A stretch of 64,000 bases of DNA, taken from contig DASVPR010000040.1 of assembly GCA_036389485.1 (NCBI GenBank), forward strand, positions 62,001 to 126,000, in the 5' to 3' direction. The position numbers and the translations under genes are program-made. The notes beneath the pieces were generated by a model. That model was not told the origin of the DNA and ran no database searches. It saw only the letters and a program-made list of their open reading frames with translations. This DNA comes from CADCVT01 sp036389485 (lineage in GTDB: Bacteria > Actinomycetota > Thermoleophilia > Solirubrobacterales > Solirubrobacteraceae). How positions within the stretch are numbered: the first letter of the stretch is position 1; every line of letters begins with the position of its first letter. Of this stretch, positions 46,527 to 54,461 are shown piece by piece.

Positions 46527-47836
46527 CCGCGCACGATTTCCTGCAATTCCTCTGGCCGGAGTTCACCGTCGGCGGAGCTGTACTCGGGCTTGCGGTTTGG
46601 GTGATGCTGATGCCCGATAACGCGCAGAAGGTTGCGGGATGGATCTGGCAAGGGATCGCCTCGATCCGGCGTCGCGCGGATCGCCGAGCGATCGCGCTCC
46701 GCGTTCAGGGTGACGTGAACGCCCAAAGCACCAAAGTGATGCGCACAGCGCCTAAGTTGCTGAGTGGCAAGCTGAAGGTTTCCTTTCGCGACGCAGACGA
46801 GGCGCGGGCGATCGCGGAACGCGGCGATGTGGTGGTGTTCATGCGAGAGTCGGCTCACCATCCCGACAACGTCGCTCGCGCGCTCATGGCGTACCTGCCG
46901 AAGGCTCTGATTCCACGCGCGCGGCGGTACCTCGATGACGAGACAATGCAGGCCGCCGATCTCACCGTGGCGAAGTCGGTGCTCACCAGCCAGACGGAAA
47001 GCAACAGCGCGCTCGATGTGTTGTATGACGAGCACTTTGAGCCCGCGATGCGGGCAAGCGAGAGCCTCTGCGACAAGGTTCATCTCGTCGACCACATCGA
47101 CCTACATGGCTGGCTTCTTCGCGTGCTACTTGCTGAGTACAAGCTCCTCGGAGATCGTCTCTTCCCGGGCCATTGCGACCCGCGGTGCGTGGCGGAAGCC
47201 GAGCACTTCGCGCGTTGGCTTGGGGATCTTGCCAAGAGACCTCCGGGGGATACGTCGCGGTCGCTCCAGTTCGCGGGTACGTATATCCGGGTCGGCATCG
47301 TGTTCGTCGCACAGCGCGAACGGCTCGAGTCTGAAGGCCTAACCCCCTACCGCAAGCGCGCGAAGCGCCTGATCTACCGCGATCGTATGGATGCGGTCTA
47401 CTTGATTGCGCGCGACGCCAACATCCCAGCGGTGGAGGCGCTCTTTCCTCGCCTCGCGGACGACGCTCTCGTCGCTGACGCCGAGATCTACAGGTATGGA
47501 CTTCGCTCGGACTTCCGCGCGAGAGCGCAGCTGAACCGACAGCGAGCGATTGCAGCCTGCTTCCGCCGTAAACACTCCCGCGACGAGAACGCACGTTGGC
47601 AGCCCGGCGATCACGATGACGAGGCGACCCTGCCCGACGAGATTTTCGACGTGGCAGCCCTCAATACGGCGGAGCTGGATCCCATCCGAGCGGCTGCCGA
47701 CGACGGTGATCAGTTGCAGGAGCGAACTGCAGCAGGCTCCGGGCGCTTCGAGCGATCATCGCCCGACGCGGATCCAGAGATAAACCACGAGGACGCCACG
47801 CAGGCCCGAGCCACGACGCGGACGGATTTCGGCTGA
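46523..47836 (+). CDS. Membrane-anchored protein of unknown function, partner of the zinc-finger protein
   Basis: A 437-residue protein with one N-terminal TM segment (FTVGGAVLGLAVWVMLMPD, ~15-33), then an amphipathic basic helix (IWQGIASIRRRADRRAIALRV) and a large cytoplasmic domain. The domain begins KLKVSFRDADEARAIAERGDVVVFMRESAHHPDNVARALMAYLPKALIP, has HIDLHGWLLRVLLAEYKLLGDRLFPGH in the middle, and ends in an acidic disordered tail. No catalytic motif I can name. ATGA overlap with the zinc-finger gene makes a coupled pair. The pair sits alone between nrdJ and chromosomal genes, with different base composition. Confidence 0.65.
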   Translation: MTAHDFLQFLWPEFTVGGAVLGLAVWVMLMPDNAQKVAGWIWQGIASIRRRADRRAIALRVQGDVNAQSTKVMRTAPKLLSGKLKVSFRDADEARAIAERGDVVVFMRESAHHPDNVARALMAYLPKALIPRARRYLDDETMQAADLTVAKSVLTSQTESNSALDVLYDEHFEPAMRASESLCDKVHLVDHIDLHGWLLRVLLAEYKLLGDRLFPGHCDPRCVAEAEHFARWLGDLAKRPPGDTSRSLQFAGTYIRVGIVFVAQRERLESEGLTPYRKRAKRLIYRDRMDAVYLIARDANIPAVEALFPRLADDALVADAEIYRYGLRSDFRARAQLNRQRAIAACFRRKHSRDENARWQPGDHDDEATLPDEIFDVAALNTAELDPIRAAADDGDQLQERTAAGSGRFERSSPDADPEINHEDATQARATTRTDFG

Positions 47837-47868
47837 GGGTAGGCTCGCAGCCAACAGGCGAGTGTCTT

Positions 47869-47894
47869 CGAGGGGCGCCTCCGGGCGCCCCTCG
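47869..47894. terminator. Stem-loop between the accessory pair and the next gene
   Basis: CGAGGGGCGCC / GGCGCCCCTCG, an 11-bp perfect stem with a TCCG tetraloop, 32 nt after the stop. No U-run, so a GC-type terminator. Confidence 0.6.
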
Positions 47895-47938
47895 TCGCTC
47901 CCGGCCGCCTGTGCTCTTCCCCGCCGTCGGCCCGTGGG

Positions 47939-47944
47939 TAGGCT
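47939..47944 (+). promoter_or_regulatory. -10-like TAGGCT placed for leaderless transcription
   Basis: TAGGCT ends 6 nt before the ATG at 47951; no Shine-Dalgarno is present. Confidence 0.45.
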
Positions 47945-47950
47945 GGCCGC

Positions 47951-48259
47951 ATGCAGAAGCTCAGCGAGGGCCAGCTCGTCACCGTCCACGAGGACGGGAC
48001 CACGCTCGAGGGCATCGTCTTCCACGTGGAGAGCTTCGTGAAGACGATCGTGGCCGTGCCGGACGGAGAGGGGCACGGGAGGTTCCTGACCGTGCATCGC
48101 AAGGCGCTGGCGGCGCGCAGCGAGGCCGGCGAGCACGACGAGGTCCTCCGCAAGCTGATCCGCCACACGCCGTCCGGCGCCCGGCACGGCGCGGGGCGGG
48201 GCGGCGTTGGCGGCTCGCGCGGCCACACCCGAGGCGCCGACCACCGCTCGACCGGATAG
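47951..48259 (+). CDS. Small conserved-looking protein with basic tail
   Basis: 102 residues. A compact beta-like start (MQKLSEGQLVTVHEDGTTLEGIVFHVESFVKTIVAVPD) looks like an SH3-type barrel, followed by a helix and a Gly/Arg/His-rich disordered tail. The tail could bind nucleic acid. No family recognised. It is apparently transcribed leaderless and ends 17 nt before the convergent SnoaL-like gene. Confidence 0.55.
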   Translation: MQKLSEGQLVTVHEDGTTLEGIVFHVESFVKTIVAVPDGEGHGRFLTVHRKALAARSEAGEHDEVLRKLIRHTPSGARHGAGRGGVGGSRGHTRGADHRSTG

Positions 48260-48276
48260 CGTCGGGGAGTCCCGCG

Positions 48277-48765
48277 TCAGTCGGCCGCGGCCGGGCGCTC
48301 CGCCATGTACGCGTCGAGCCGGGCCCGTGCGCGGCGCCTCACGAGCGGCTGCCCCACCGGGTTCGACCCGAGGACGATCGCGACCGGGCCGAGCGCCTGG
48401 CGCGACCAGCGCCAGAAGGAGAAGTCGTCGACGTGCTCGACCACCAGCCCGCCGAGGAACCGGAACGTCGCGTCGATCTCGTTGACGACCTTCCGGCCCG
48501 TCGCCGTGAACGTGTACGTCGCGGTCCAGTGCGCGGAGCCGCTCTCGTCGTCCGCCACCACGTCCCGCACGACGACGGAGAGGTCCTTCGCCTGCTCGGT
48601 GAGCATCGACCACATCGCGCGCACCTCGTCGCCGTGCAGCTCGCCGAAGGCCGGGTCGCGGAAGGTCGCGTCCGGCGCGTAGACGGCGTTCATCGTCTCG
48701 GCGTCGCAGGCGTCGAAGGCGCGGTAGAAGCGCTCGATCGTCGCAGCGTTCGGGTGCGCGTTCAT
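48277..48765 (-). CDS. SnoaL-like (NTF2-fold) protein
   Basis: A 162-residue NTF2-fold protein: IERFYRAFDACDAETMNAVYAPDATFRDPAFGELHGDEVRAMW is the canonical SnoaL opening, followed by SGSAHWTATYTFTATGRKVVNEI and HVDDFSFWRW. Family members are isomerases, hydrolases or ligand-binding proteins. The ATG at 48765 begins just before the conserved helix. It is divergent from a TetR regulator with a 45-nt gap, which suggests that regulator controls it. Confidence 0.82.
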   Translation of the reverse strand: MNAHPNAATIERFYRAFDACDAETMNAVYAPDATFRDPAFGELHGDEVRAMWSMLTEQAKDLSVVVRDVVADDESGSAHWTATYTFTATGRKVVNEIDATFRFLGGLVVEHVDDFSFWRWSRQALGPVAIVLGSNPVGQPLVRRRARARLDAYMAERPAAAD

Positions 48766-48810
48766 CGCCGCAGCCTCGCCGCCGCGGGCCGGCGCGTCAA
48801 GATCCCGTCC

Positions 48811-49401
48811 GTGCGCAAGGGCGAGCGGACGCGGCAGCGGATCGTCGAGGCGGCGCTGGAGACGCTGAGGACGCGCGGGTTCCACGGGGCGAGCTCCCGG
48901 GCGATCGCCGAGGTCGGCGGCTTCAACCCCGCGCTGACCTTCTACCACTTCGGCAGCGTCCACGACCTCCTGCTGAGCGCGCTGGAGCACGAGAGCGAGG
49001 AGCGGCTCCAGCGCTACGCGCCCGAGGCCCGCGCGGCGCGCTCGGCCGGCGAGCTGATCGCGCTCATGCGGCGCATCTTTCGCGAGGACGTCGAGAGCGG
49101 CTTCATCCGCGTCGCCTCCGAGATGGTCGCCGGCGCAGTCGCGCAGCCGGAGCTGGGGCCGCGCGTCGTCGACCTCATGCAGCCGTGGATCGACCTCGCG
49201 GAGGAGTCGTTCGCGCGCGTCGCCGAGGGCACGCGGCTCGCCGGCCTCGCCGACCCGCGCGACCTCGCCTCCGCCGCGGTCATGTTCTACCTCGGCGCCA
49301 ACCTGCTGACCCAGCTCGTGCCCGAGCGGGCCGACGTCGACCGCCTGCTCGAGACGGGCGAGCGCGGGGCGGCTCTCGCCGACCTGCTGAGCGGCCGCTG
49401 A
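48811..49401 (+). CDS. TetR-family transcriptional repressor
   Basis: A 196-residue TetR regulator. N-terminal helix-turn-helix: GERTRQRIVEAALETLRTRGFHGASSRAIAEVGGFNPALTFYHFGSVHDLLLSALEHE. The ligand-binding domain is all-helical (VASEMVAGAVAQPELGPRVVDLM). The GTG at 48811 gives the usual short N-terminal extension. It is divergent from the SnoaL-like gene, the typical arrangement for a repressor of its neighbour. Confidence 0.88.
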   Translation: MRKGERTRQRIVEAALETLRTRGFHGASSRAIAEVGGFNPALTFYHFGSVHDLLLSALEHESEERLQRYAPEARAARSAGELIALMRRIFREDVESGFIRVASEMVAGAVAQPELGPRVVDLMQPWIDLAEESFARVAEGTRLAGLADPRDLASAAVMFYLGANLLTQLVPERADVDRLLETGERGAALADLLSGR

Positions 49402-49435
49402 GCACAGCCGCCGCCACGGACGGCGCGCGGCAGCG

Positions 49436-50077
49436 CTAGCGGCTCGGCGAGCCGCCCTGCCCGGGGCTCGCGTTGACCGACTGGCGCTCGCAGCGCTTGA
49501 TCCGGTAGCGCTTCTTGTAGCGGCGGCTCGTGTAGAGGATGTCGTTCCCCTCGCCGCAGTCGATCCGCCCGCGGCCGTAGCGCGCCTTGACGAAGTCGTC
49601 GCCGGGCCCCGCCTTGATGACGTTGCGGCCCTTGCTGCCGTAGATGAAGTCGTTGCCGATGCCGCCGAAGAGCCTGTCGCGCTGGCGGCTCGGGTTGCCG
49701 GGGTGGTAGTCGCCCCAGAGCACGTCGCCGAACGGCCCCGCGTAGATCGTGTCGTTCCCGTGGCCGCCGAGCAGCTCGTTGTGGAGCGAGCGGTCGCTGA
49801 CGCACCGCTTGCGCTTGCCGCACTTGACGAGCTTGCGCAGGCACCTGCCGCCGCGGTGCCTCCCGTCGCAGCGGTAGCGGCGGTCGGTGCCCATGAACGG
49901 GTCGCGGCCGGGCCGCGCATCCAGCGGACGGCTGCCGTGGTGGCTGTTGATGAGGACGAGCCCGTTGATCCGGGGCCATCCGTCGCCGCGCTGGTTGACG
50001 GAGCCGGGCGGAGCGGCGTAGGCGAGAGAGGCGAGGCAGCCCGCGACGATCGCGGCTGCGATGAGGAGTCGACGCAC
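49436..50077 (-). CDS. Secreted protein with RTX-type calcium-binding repeats
   Basis: A 213-residue exported protein: signal peptide (MRRLLIAAAIVAGCLASLAYA), a linker with NSHHGSRPLDARPGRDPFMGTD, a Cys pair (CGKRKRCVSD), then hemolysin-type nonapeptide repeats (LLGGHGNDTIYAG, LFGGIGNDFIYGS, KAGPGDDFVKA, DCGEGNDILY). RTX repeats fold on calcium outside the cell. Other actinobacterial proteins of this compact form are of unknown function. The GTG start has TAGTGT exactly 6 nt upstream. Confidence 0.8.
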   Translation of the reverse strand: MRRLLIAAAIVAGCLASLAYAAPPGSVNQRGDGWPRINGLVLINSHHGSRPLDARPGRDPFMGTDRRYRCDGRHRGGRCLRKLVKCGKRKRCVSDRSLHNELLGGHGNDTIYAGPFGDVLWGDYHPGNPSRQRDRLFGGIGNDFIYGSKGRNVIKAGPGDDFVKARYGRGRIDCGEGNDILYTSRRYKKRYRIKRCERQSVNASPGQGGSPSR

Positions 50078-50083
50078 CGCCCA

Positions 50084-50089
50084 ACACTA
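50084..50089 (-). promoter_or_regulatory. -10-like TAGTGT placed for leaderless transcription
   Basis: On the minus strand TAGTGT is followed by TGGGCG and the GTG start at 50077. Confidence 0.45.
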
Positions 50090-50350
50090 TCCGCGCGGCA
50101 CGCGGCCGTCCCGCCTCCGGGCGCGCAGGAACCCACCCGCCGCGGCGCTCAGCGCCGACAGCGCTAGCGACAGCGCGAGGCCGAGCGCCGCGCCTCCCTC
50201 ACCGGGGTCGCCGCGGCCGATCGACCCGAGCGCGACCGTCAGCGCCATCGCGACGAAGACCGCGCCGGCGAAGAGCGGGTTGCCGATCCACCAGCCGATC
50301 CCGAACGGGAGGATCCCGACGGCGAGCACCGAGACGAGGACGATGTCCAT
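50087..50350 (-). CDS. Small membrane protein at the end of the MlaE operon
   Basis: 87 residues with two or three TM segments (VSVLAVGILPFGIGWWIG, PLFAGAVFVAMALTVALGSI, AALGLALSLALSALSAAAGG) and a basic C-terminus. It starts 3 nt after the MlaE-type permease gene on the same strand. Function unknown; perhaps an accessory subunit. Confidence 0.6.
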   Translation of the reverse strand: MDIVLVSVLAVGILPFGIGWWIGNPLFAGAVFVAMALTVALGSIGRGDPGEGGAALGLALSLALSALSAAAGGFLRARRRDGRVPRG

Positions 50351-50353
50351 CGC

Positions 50354-51208
50354 TCACCCACCGATCGGCGCGCGCGGGTTCGCGCCCCAGAAGAGCTGCG
50401 TTCCGATCATCCCGATGAGGTGGACCATGACGATGTTCGTGACCATGGACTTCGCGGTCGCCGTCCCGACGCCGACGGGGCCGCCGCCGGCCGTGTACCC
50501 GTAGTAGCACCCTACGAGCACGATCGCGGTCGCCATCGTCATCCCCTTCACGAGCGAGTACACGAAGTCGGGCGGGTTCTGGAACATCCAGAAGATGAGG
50601 AAGTAGCCGCCCGACGAGACCTCGCCGATCTGCTGGACGACCGCGAGGTAGCTCGCGAAGAACCCAGCGCCGACGGCGGCCATGTACACCGCGGGCAGCA
50701 CCAGCCACGCCGCGAGCAGGCGCGTCGCGCAGAGGAAGAGCACCGAATCGATGCCCATGACCTCGAGCGCGTCGATCTCGTCGGAGATCCGCATCGACCC
50801 GATCTCCGCGACGAGCCCGGTGCCGACCTTCGCGGCCATCATGTAGCCGAACGCGTACGGGACCAGCTCGCGCAGGTCGCACCACGCGGCGAAGAGGCCG
50901 GCGAACGCCGGGGCGCCCTGCGCGCGCGTGAAGTAGGCGCCCTCGATGCCGCACTGCAGGCCGATGATGAAGACGAGGCCCCAAATGACCATCGTCGAGC
51001 CGACGATGAGGATCCCCGCCTGGCGCAGCGTCTCGCCGAAGAAGCGCAAGACGCGCAGCCCGACCACGTCGCGGACCACGTGCGCCGAGAACTTGGTGAG
51101 CCGGCCGGCGCTCTGCAGCCAGCGTCGCGGCGCTGAGCCGGGGCCTACTGGAAGCGGTAGCGGCAGTCGCGGCACAGCCGGGCGGTGATCGCCACGCGGC
51201 CGCCGCAC
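50354..51208 (-). CDS. MlaE/YrbE-family lipid ABC-transporter permease
   Basis: An MlaE-type permease with ~5 TM segments. VRDVVGLRVLRFFGETLRQAGILIVGSTMVIWGLVFIIGLQCG is the N-terminal interfacial helix and TM1; GYMMAAKVGTGLVAEIGSMRISDEIDALEVMGIDSVLFL is the conserved coupling region. The family moves phospholipids or sterols with an MCE protein and an MlaF-type ATPase, neither of which is in this window. The start is uncertain: the ATG at 51208 overlaps the zinc-ribbon gene by 64 nt, while the conserved part begins ~30 residues later. Confidence 0.85.
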   Translation of the reverse strand: MRRPRGDHRPAVPRLPLPLPVGPGSAPRRWLQSAGRLTKFSAHVVRDVVGLRVLRFFGETLRQAGILIVGSTMVIWGLVFIIGLQCGIEGAYFTRAQGAPAFAGLFAAWCDLRELVPYAFGYMMAAKVGTGLVAEIGSMRISDEIDALEVMGIDSVLFLCATRLLAAWLVLPAVYMAAVGAGFFASYLAVVQQIGEVSSGGYFLIFWMFQNPPDFVYSLVKGMTMATAIVLVGCYYGYTAGGGPVGVGTATAKSMVTNIVMVHLIGMIGTQLFWGANPRAPIGG

Positions 51209-51309
51209 TGCGGGCAGCTGCGGGTCGGGCCGCGCCCCGCGGTCAGGGCGAGCGTGCAGATCGAGACCGCCATGCCGACGAGCGCGAGGTAGATGAAGGT
51301 CGGGTCCAT
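51145..51309 (-). CDS. 54-residue membrane zinc-ribbon microprotein
   Basis: A single TM helix (FIYLALVGMAVSICTLALTAG) followed by a cytoplasmic ribbon CPQCGGRVAITARLCRDC (CxxC and CxxC). The ATG at 51309 is clear. It lies between the 60-residue protein and the permease in one transcription unit, with the permease start overlapping its 3' end. Too short for most gene callers, but the organised TM plus ribbon argues it is real. Confidence 0.65.
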   Translation of the reverse strand: MDPTFIYLALVGMAVSICTLALTAGRGPTRSCPQCGGRVAITARLCRDCRYRFQ

Positions 51310-51314
51310 GGTCG

Positions 51315-51494
51315 TCAGGCCGCGATCGAGACGGGCTGCGCGCGCAGCCGGGCGTCCTCCAGCAGGGTCAGCAGCCCGAGCCAGCCGGTGAACTCGTGCT
51401 CGGTGCCGCCCTCGTCGCGGAGGGAGCCGCAGAGCGCCGCCCCGCGCGGGCGCAGCTCGAGGGAGAGGCGGAGGGGCTGGGGGTCGTGCTCCAT
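51315..51494 (-). CDS. 59-residue protein, first gene of the MlaE operon
   Basis: MEHDPQPLRLSLELRPRG...EHEFTGWLGLLTLLEDARL: a short beta-strand region followed by an amphipathic helix with the sequence FTGWLGLLTLLE, which looks like a conserved core. An in-frame GTG at 51509 would add five residues. It ends 5 nt before the zinc-ribbon microprotein. Unknown function. Confidence 0.55.
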   Translation of the reverse strand: MEHDPQPLRLSLELRPRGAALCGSLRDEGGTEHEFTGWLGLLTLLEDARLRAQPVSIAA

Positions 51495-51611
51495 GGGTTC
51501 GAGTGTCACCGCGCGGCGCGCCGATCACCACGGGGCACGACCCTGAGATCGACCCTGAACTCGATCGGGACCCGACCCCGAGCCGCGACCGCTGTGGCAG
51601 CCTTGCCCGTC

Positions 51612-54443
51612 ATGGCCGTGCGCCCGGAGGTGGCCCTGCTCGAACGGGAGGCGGAGCTCGCGGCGCTCGGCGCGGCGCTCGAGGCGGCCGCGGGCGGAGC
51701 GGGCGGGCTCGTGGTCGTCGAGGGCCCGGCGGGGATCGGCAAGACGCGCCTGCTCCGCGAGGCGCGCGAACGCGCGGCCCGCACGGGGATGCGAGTCCTC
51801 GCCGCCCGCGGCTCCGAGCTCGAGCGCGACTTCCCGTTCGGCGTCGTCCGCCAGCTGCTCGAACCCGCGGTGCTCGCCGCCGACGAGCGCGAGCGCGAGG
51901 AGCTGCTCGCCGGCGCCGCCGCCCCCGCGCGGGGACTGGTGGGCGCGGAGGGGGATGCGGGGGGCGACGGCGCCTCCGCCCACCCGTTCGCGGATCCCTC
52001 GTTCGCGACGCTCAACGCCCTCTACTGGCTGGTCTCCAACCTCGCGGAGGGTGGGCCGGTGCTGCTGGCGGTCGACGACGCGCACTGGGCGGACAGCGCC
52101 TCGCTGCGGCTCCTGCGCTTCCTGCTGCCGCGGCTCGAGGAGCTGCCGGTGCTGCTGGTCGTGGCCGCGCGGCCGTCCGATCCCGCGGCGGACGTGGAGC
52201 TGCTGGCGCGGATCGCGGCGGACCCGGCCGCGCGAGTGCTCCGGCCCCAGGCGCTGACCCGCGAGCCGGTGGCGGGGCTCGTCCGCGCGGCGCTCGGCGC
52301 GCAGGTCGACGACGCGTTCTGCGACGCCTGCCTGGAGGCGAGCGGCGGCAACCCGTTCCTGCTGAGCGAGCTGCTCGCGGCGCTCGCCGCGGAGGGATCG
52401 ACCGGCGGTCGCGAGGACGCGCAGCACGTCCGCGAGGTCGCCCCGGCGTCGATCTCGCGAGCGGTGCTCGTGCGGCTGGCGCGGCTGCCGGAGGCGGCGC
52501 GGCGGCTCGCCCACGCGGTCGCCGTGCTCGGCGACGACGCGGCCGCCCGCGACGCCGCCGCCCTCGCCGAGCTCGACCGCGCCCTGGCCGCGGAGGCCGC
52601 CGACGCGCTCGCCGGCGCGGGCGTCCTAGAGGCCCAACGCCCGTTGCGCTTCGTCCACCCGCTCGTGCGCAACGCGATCTACGGCGACCTCCCGCCCGGG
52701 CAGCGGGCGCTCGCGCACGAGCGCGCCGCCGCCCTCCTCCGCGCCGCCGGGGCCGAGCCGGAGCGCGTCGCGGTGCACCTGCTCGCCGCGGACCCCGACG
52801 GCGACCGCTCCACCGTCGAGACGCTGCTCGCCGCGAGCCGCCGCGCGCTCGACCGCGCTGCCCCCGAGGCCGCCGTGCGCTACCTCCGCCGCGCGCTCGC
52901 CGAGCCGCCGCCGCCCGAGCTGCGCACCGAGGTCGTCAAGCGCCTGTCGATCGCCGCGTTCCGCTCGCCGGACCGCTCCGCGTTCGGCGACGCCGACCCC
53001 ATCGCCGAGCTGACCGCCGACACCGACACCCTGATCGTCGCGGCGCCGACGCTGACCGCCGCGCTCGCCGCCGACGGGCGCAACGACGACATCGCGACGC
53101 TGCTCGACCGTGCGATCGCCGCCGCGCGCGACGCCGGCCGGCTCGAGGACGCGCTCGGCCTCGAGGTCCAGCGCGTGACGTGGACGCACACGCCGCCGGC
53201 CGAGGCGCAGCGGCGGATCGCGCCGTACGTGGAGCCGCTCGCGGGCACGCACGCGGAGCCTGCGCTGTTCGCGCTGCGCGCGTGGTGGGCGATGTTCACG
53301 CCCGGCGCGCACGCACACGACGCCGCCGACCTGGCGCTGCGCGCGATCGAGCATCGCCGCCCTCTGCACGACCTCGTGGGCATCGCCCAGGGCCCGCAGG
53401 CGATCCTGGTGCTGCTGCGCGCCGAGCGCCTCGACGTCGCCGAGCGCGCGATCGAGCAGCTGGCCGCGGACGCGAACGCGAGCGGCGAGGCTCCCGCCAT
53501 CGCGGGCGCGGCGTTCCTGCGCAGCGAGCTGGCCCTTCTGCGGGGCGAGGTCGCCCGCGCGGCCGCGGAGGCGGGGGCCGCCGTGGAGGCCGGCCGGCAG
53601 GGCGAGTTCCTCTGGGCGGTGCCGATCTGGCTCGCCAACCTGGTCGAGGCGCTCGTGGAGCGCGACGAGCTCGACGCCGCCGACGCCGCACTCCACGCCG
53701 ACGGCATGGCCGGACCGCTGCCGCGGTCGTACTGGTTCACGCCGGTGGTCCTGGCGCGCGGGCGGCTGCGCCTCGCCCAGGGCCGGATGCGCGAGGCGGC
53801 CGACGACCTGCTCGGCGCCGCGGCGGACCTCGACGGCGTCGGGATCAGCGCGCCCTACCACCCGTGGCCCGCCGACGCGGCGTGCGCGCTCACCGCGCTC
53901 GGCGAGCAGGACGAGGCGCGGCGACTGCTCGACGCACGGCTCGGGGAGGCGCGCGTCTGGGGTACCGCGCGCCCGCGGGCGGCGCTGCTGCGGGCGCAGG
54001 GAGCGCTCACCGGCGACCTCGACACGCTCCGGGAGGCGGTCGCGATCGCCGACACACCGGCGGCGCGGCTCGAGCACGCCAAGGCGCTCGCCGAGCTGGG
54101 CGCCGCCCTGCGCCGAGCCAACCACCGCGCGGCCGCGCGCGAGCCGCTGCACGCCGCGCTCGATCTCGCCCGCGCCGGCGGGGCGCTCGCCACCGCCCGC
54201 CGGGCGCACGCCGAGCTGGAGGCGACCGGCGAGAAGCTCCGGCCGCTGATCGCCGGCGGCGTCGAGTCGCTGACGCCGAGCGAGCGCCGCATCGCCGACC
54301 TCGCCGCCGAGGGCCGCAGCAACCGCGACATCGCGCAGAGCCTGTTCCTCACGGTCAAGACCGTGGAGACCCACCTCTCCAACGCGTACCGCAAGCTCGG
54401 CATCCGCTCGCGCCGCGATCTCGAGGCGGCGCTCAGCGGATGA
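51612..54443 (+). CDS. Large ATPase (AAA/STAND-like) LuxR-family regulator
   Basis: A 943-residue protein. N-terminal ATPase: Walker A VEGPAGIGKTRLL (~39-51), Walker B VLLAVDDAHWAD, and SGGNPFLLSELLAAL (sensor region). A long helical-repeat middle follows (TPR-like, ~330-870), and the C-terminal LuxR HTH is LTPSERRIADLAAEGRSNRDIAQSLFLTVKTVETHLSNAYRKLGI. These MalT-like/LAL regulators activate genes on ligand and ATP binding. The ATG at 51612 opens a region divergent from the MlaE operon, which could be its target. Confidence 0.9.
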   Translation: MAVRPEVALLEREAELAALGAALEAAAGGAGGLVVVEGPAGIGKTRLLREARERAARTGMRVLAARGSELERDFPFGVVRQLLEPAVLAADEREREELLAGAAAPARGLVGAEGDAGGDGASAHPFADPSFATLNALYWLVSNLAEGGPVLLAVDDAHWADSASLRLLRFLLPRLEELPVLLVVAARPSDPAADVELLARIAADPAARVLRPQALTREPVAGLVRAALGAQVDDAFCDACLEASGGNPFLLSELLAALAAEGSTGGREDAQHVREVAPASISRAVLVRLARLPEAARRLAHAVAVLGDDAAARDAAALAELDRALAAEAADALAGAGVLEAQRPLRFVHPLVRNAIYGDLPPGQRALAHERAAALLRAAGAEPERVAVHLLAADPDGDRSTVETLLAASRRALDRAAPEAAVRYLRRALAEPPPPELRTEVVKRLSIAAFRSPDRSAFGDADPIAELTADTDTLIVAAPTLTAALAADGRNDDIATLLDRAIAAARDAGRLEDALGLEVQRVTWTHTPPAEAQRRIAPYVEPLAGTHAEPALFALRAWWAMFTPGAHAHDAADLALRAIEHRRPLHDLVGIAQGPQAILVLLRAERLDVAERAIEQLAADANASGEAPAIAGAAFLRSELALLRGEVARAAAEAGAAVEAGRQGEFLWAVPIWLANLVEALVERDELDAADAALHADGMAGPLPRSYWFTPVVLARGRLRLAQGRMREAADDLLGAAADLDGVGISAPYHPWPADAACALTALGEQDEARRLLDARLGEARVWGTARPRAALLRAQGALTGDLDTLREAVAIADTPAARLEHAKALAELGAALRRANHRAAAREPLHAALDLARAGGALATARRAHAELEATGEKLRPLIAGGVESLTPSERRIADLAAEGRSNRDIAQSLFLTVKTVETHLSNAYRKLGIRSRRDLEAALSG

Positions 54444-54448
54444 CGCGG

Positions 54449-54454
54449 TAGCCT
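54449..54454 (+). promoter_or_regulatory. -10-like TAGCCT before the sulfotransferase gene
   Basis: TAGCCT ends 7 nt before the GTG at 54462, only 5 nt after the stop of the LuxR gene; consistent with a leaderless start. Confidence 0.4.
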
Positions 54455-54461
54455 CGATCAC

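Noticed and set aside
49287..50136. Arg-rich ORFs opposite or overlapping the RTX-repeat gene
   Set aside because: Frame shadows; the GGxGND repeats are clear only in the 49436-50077 frame.
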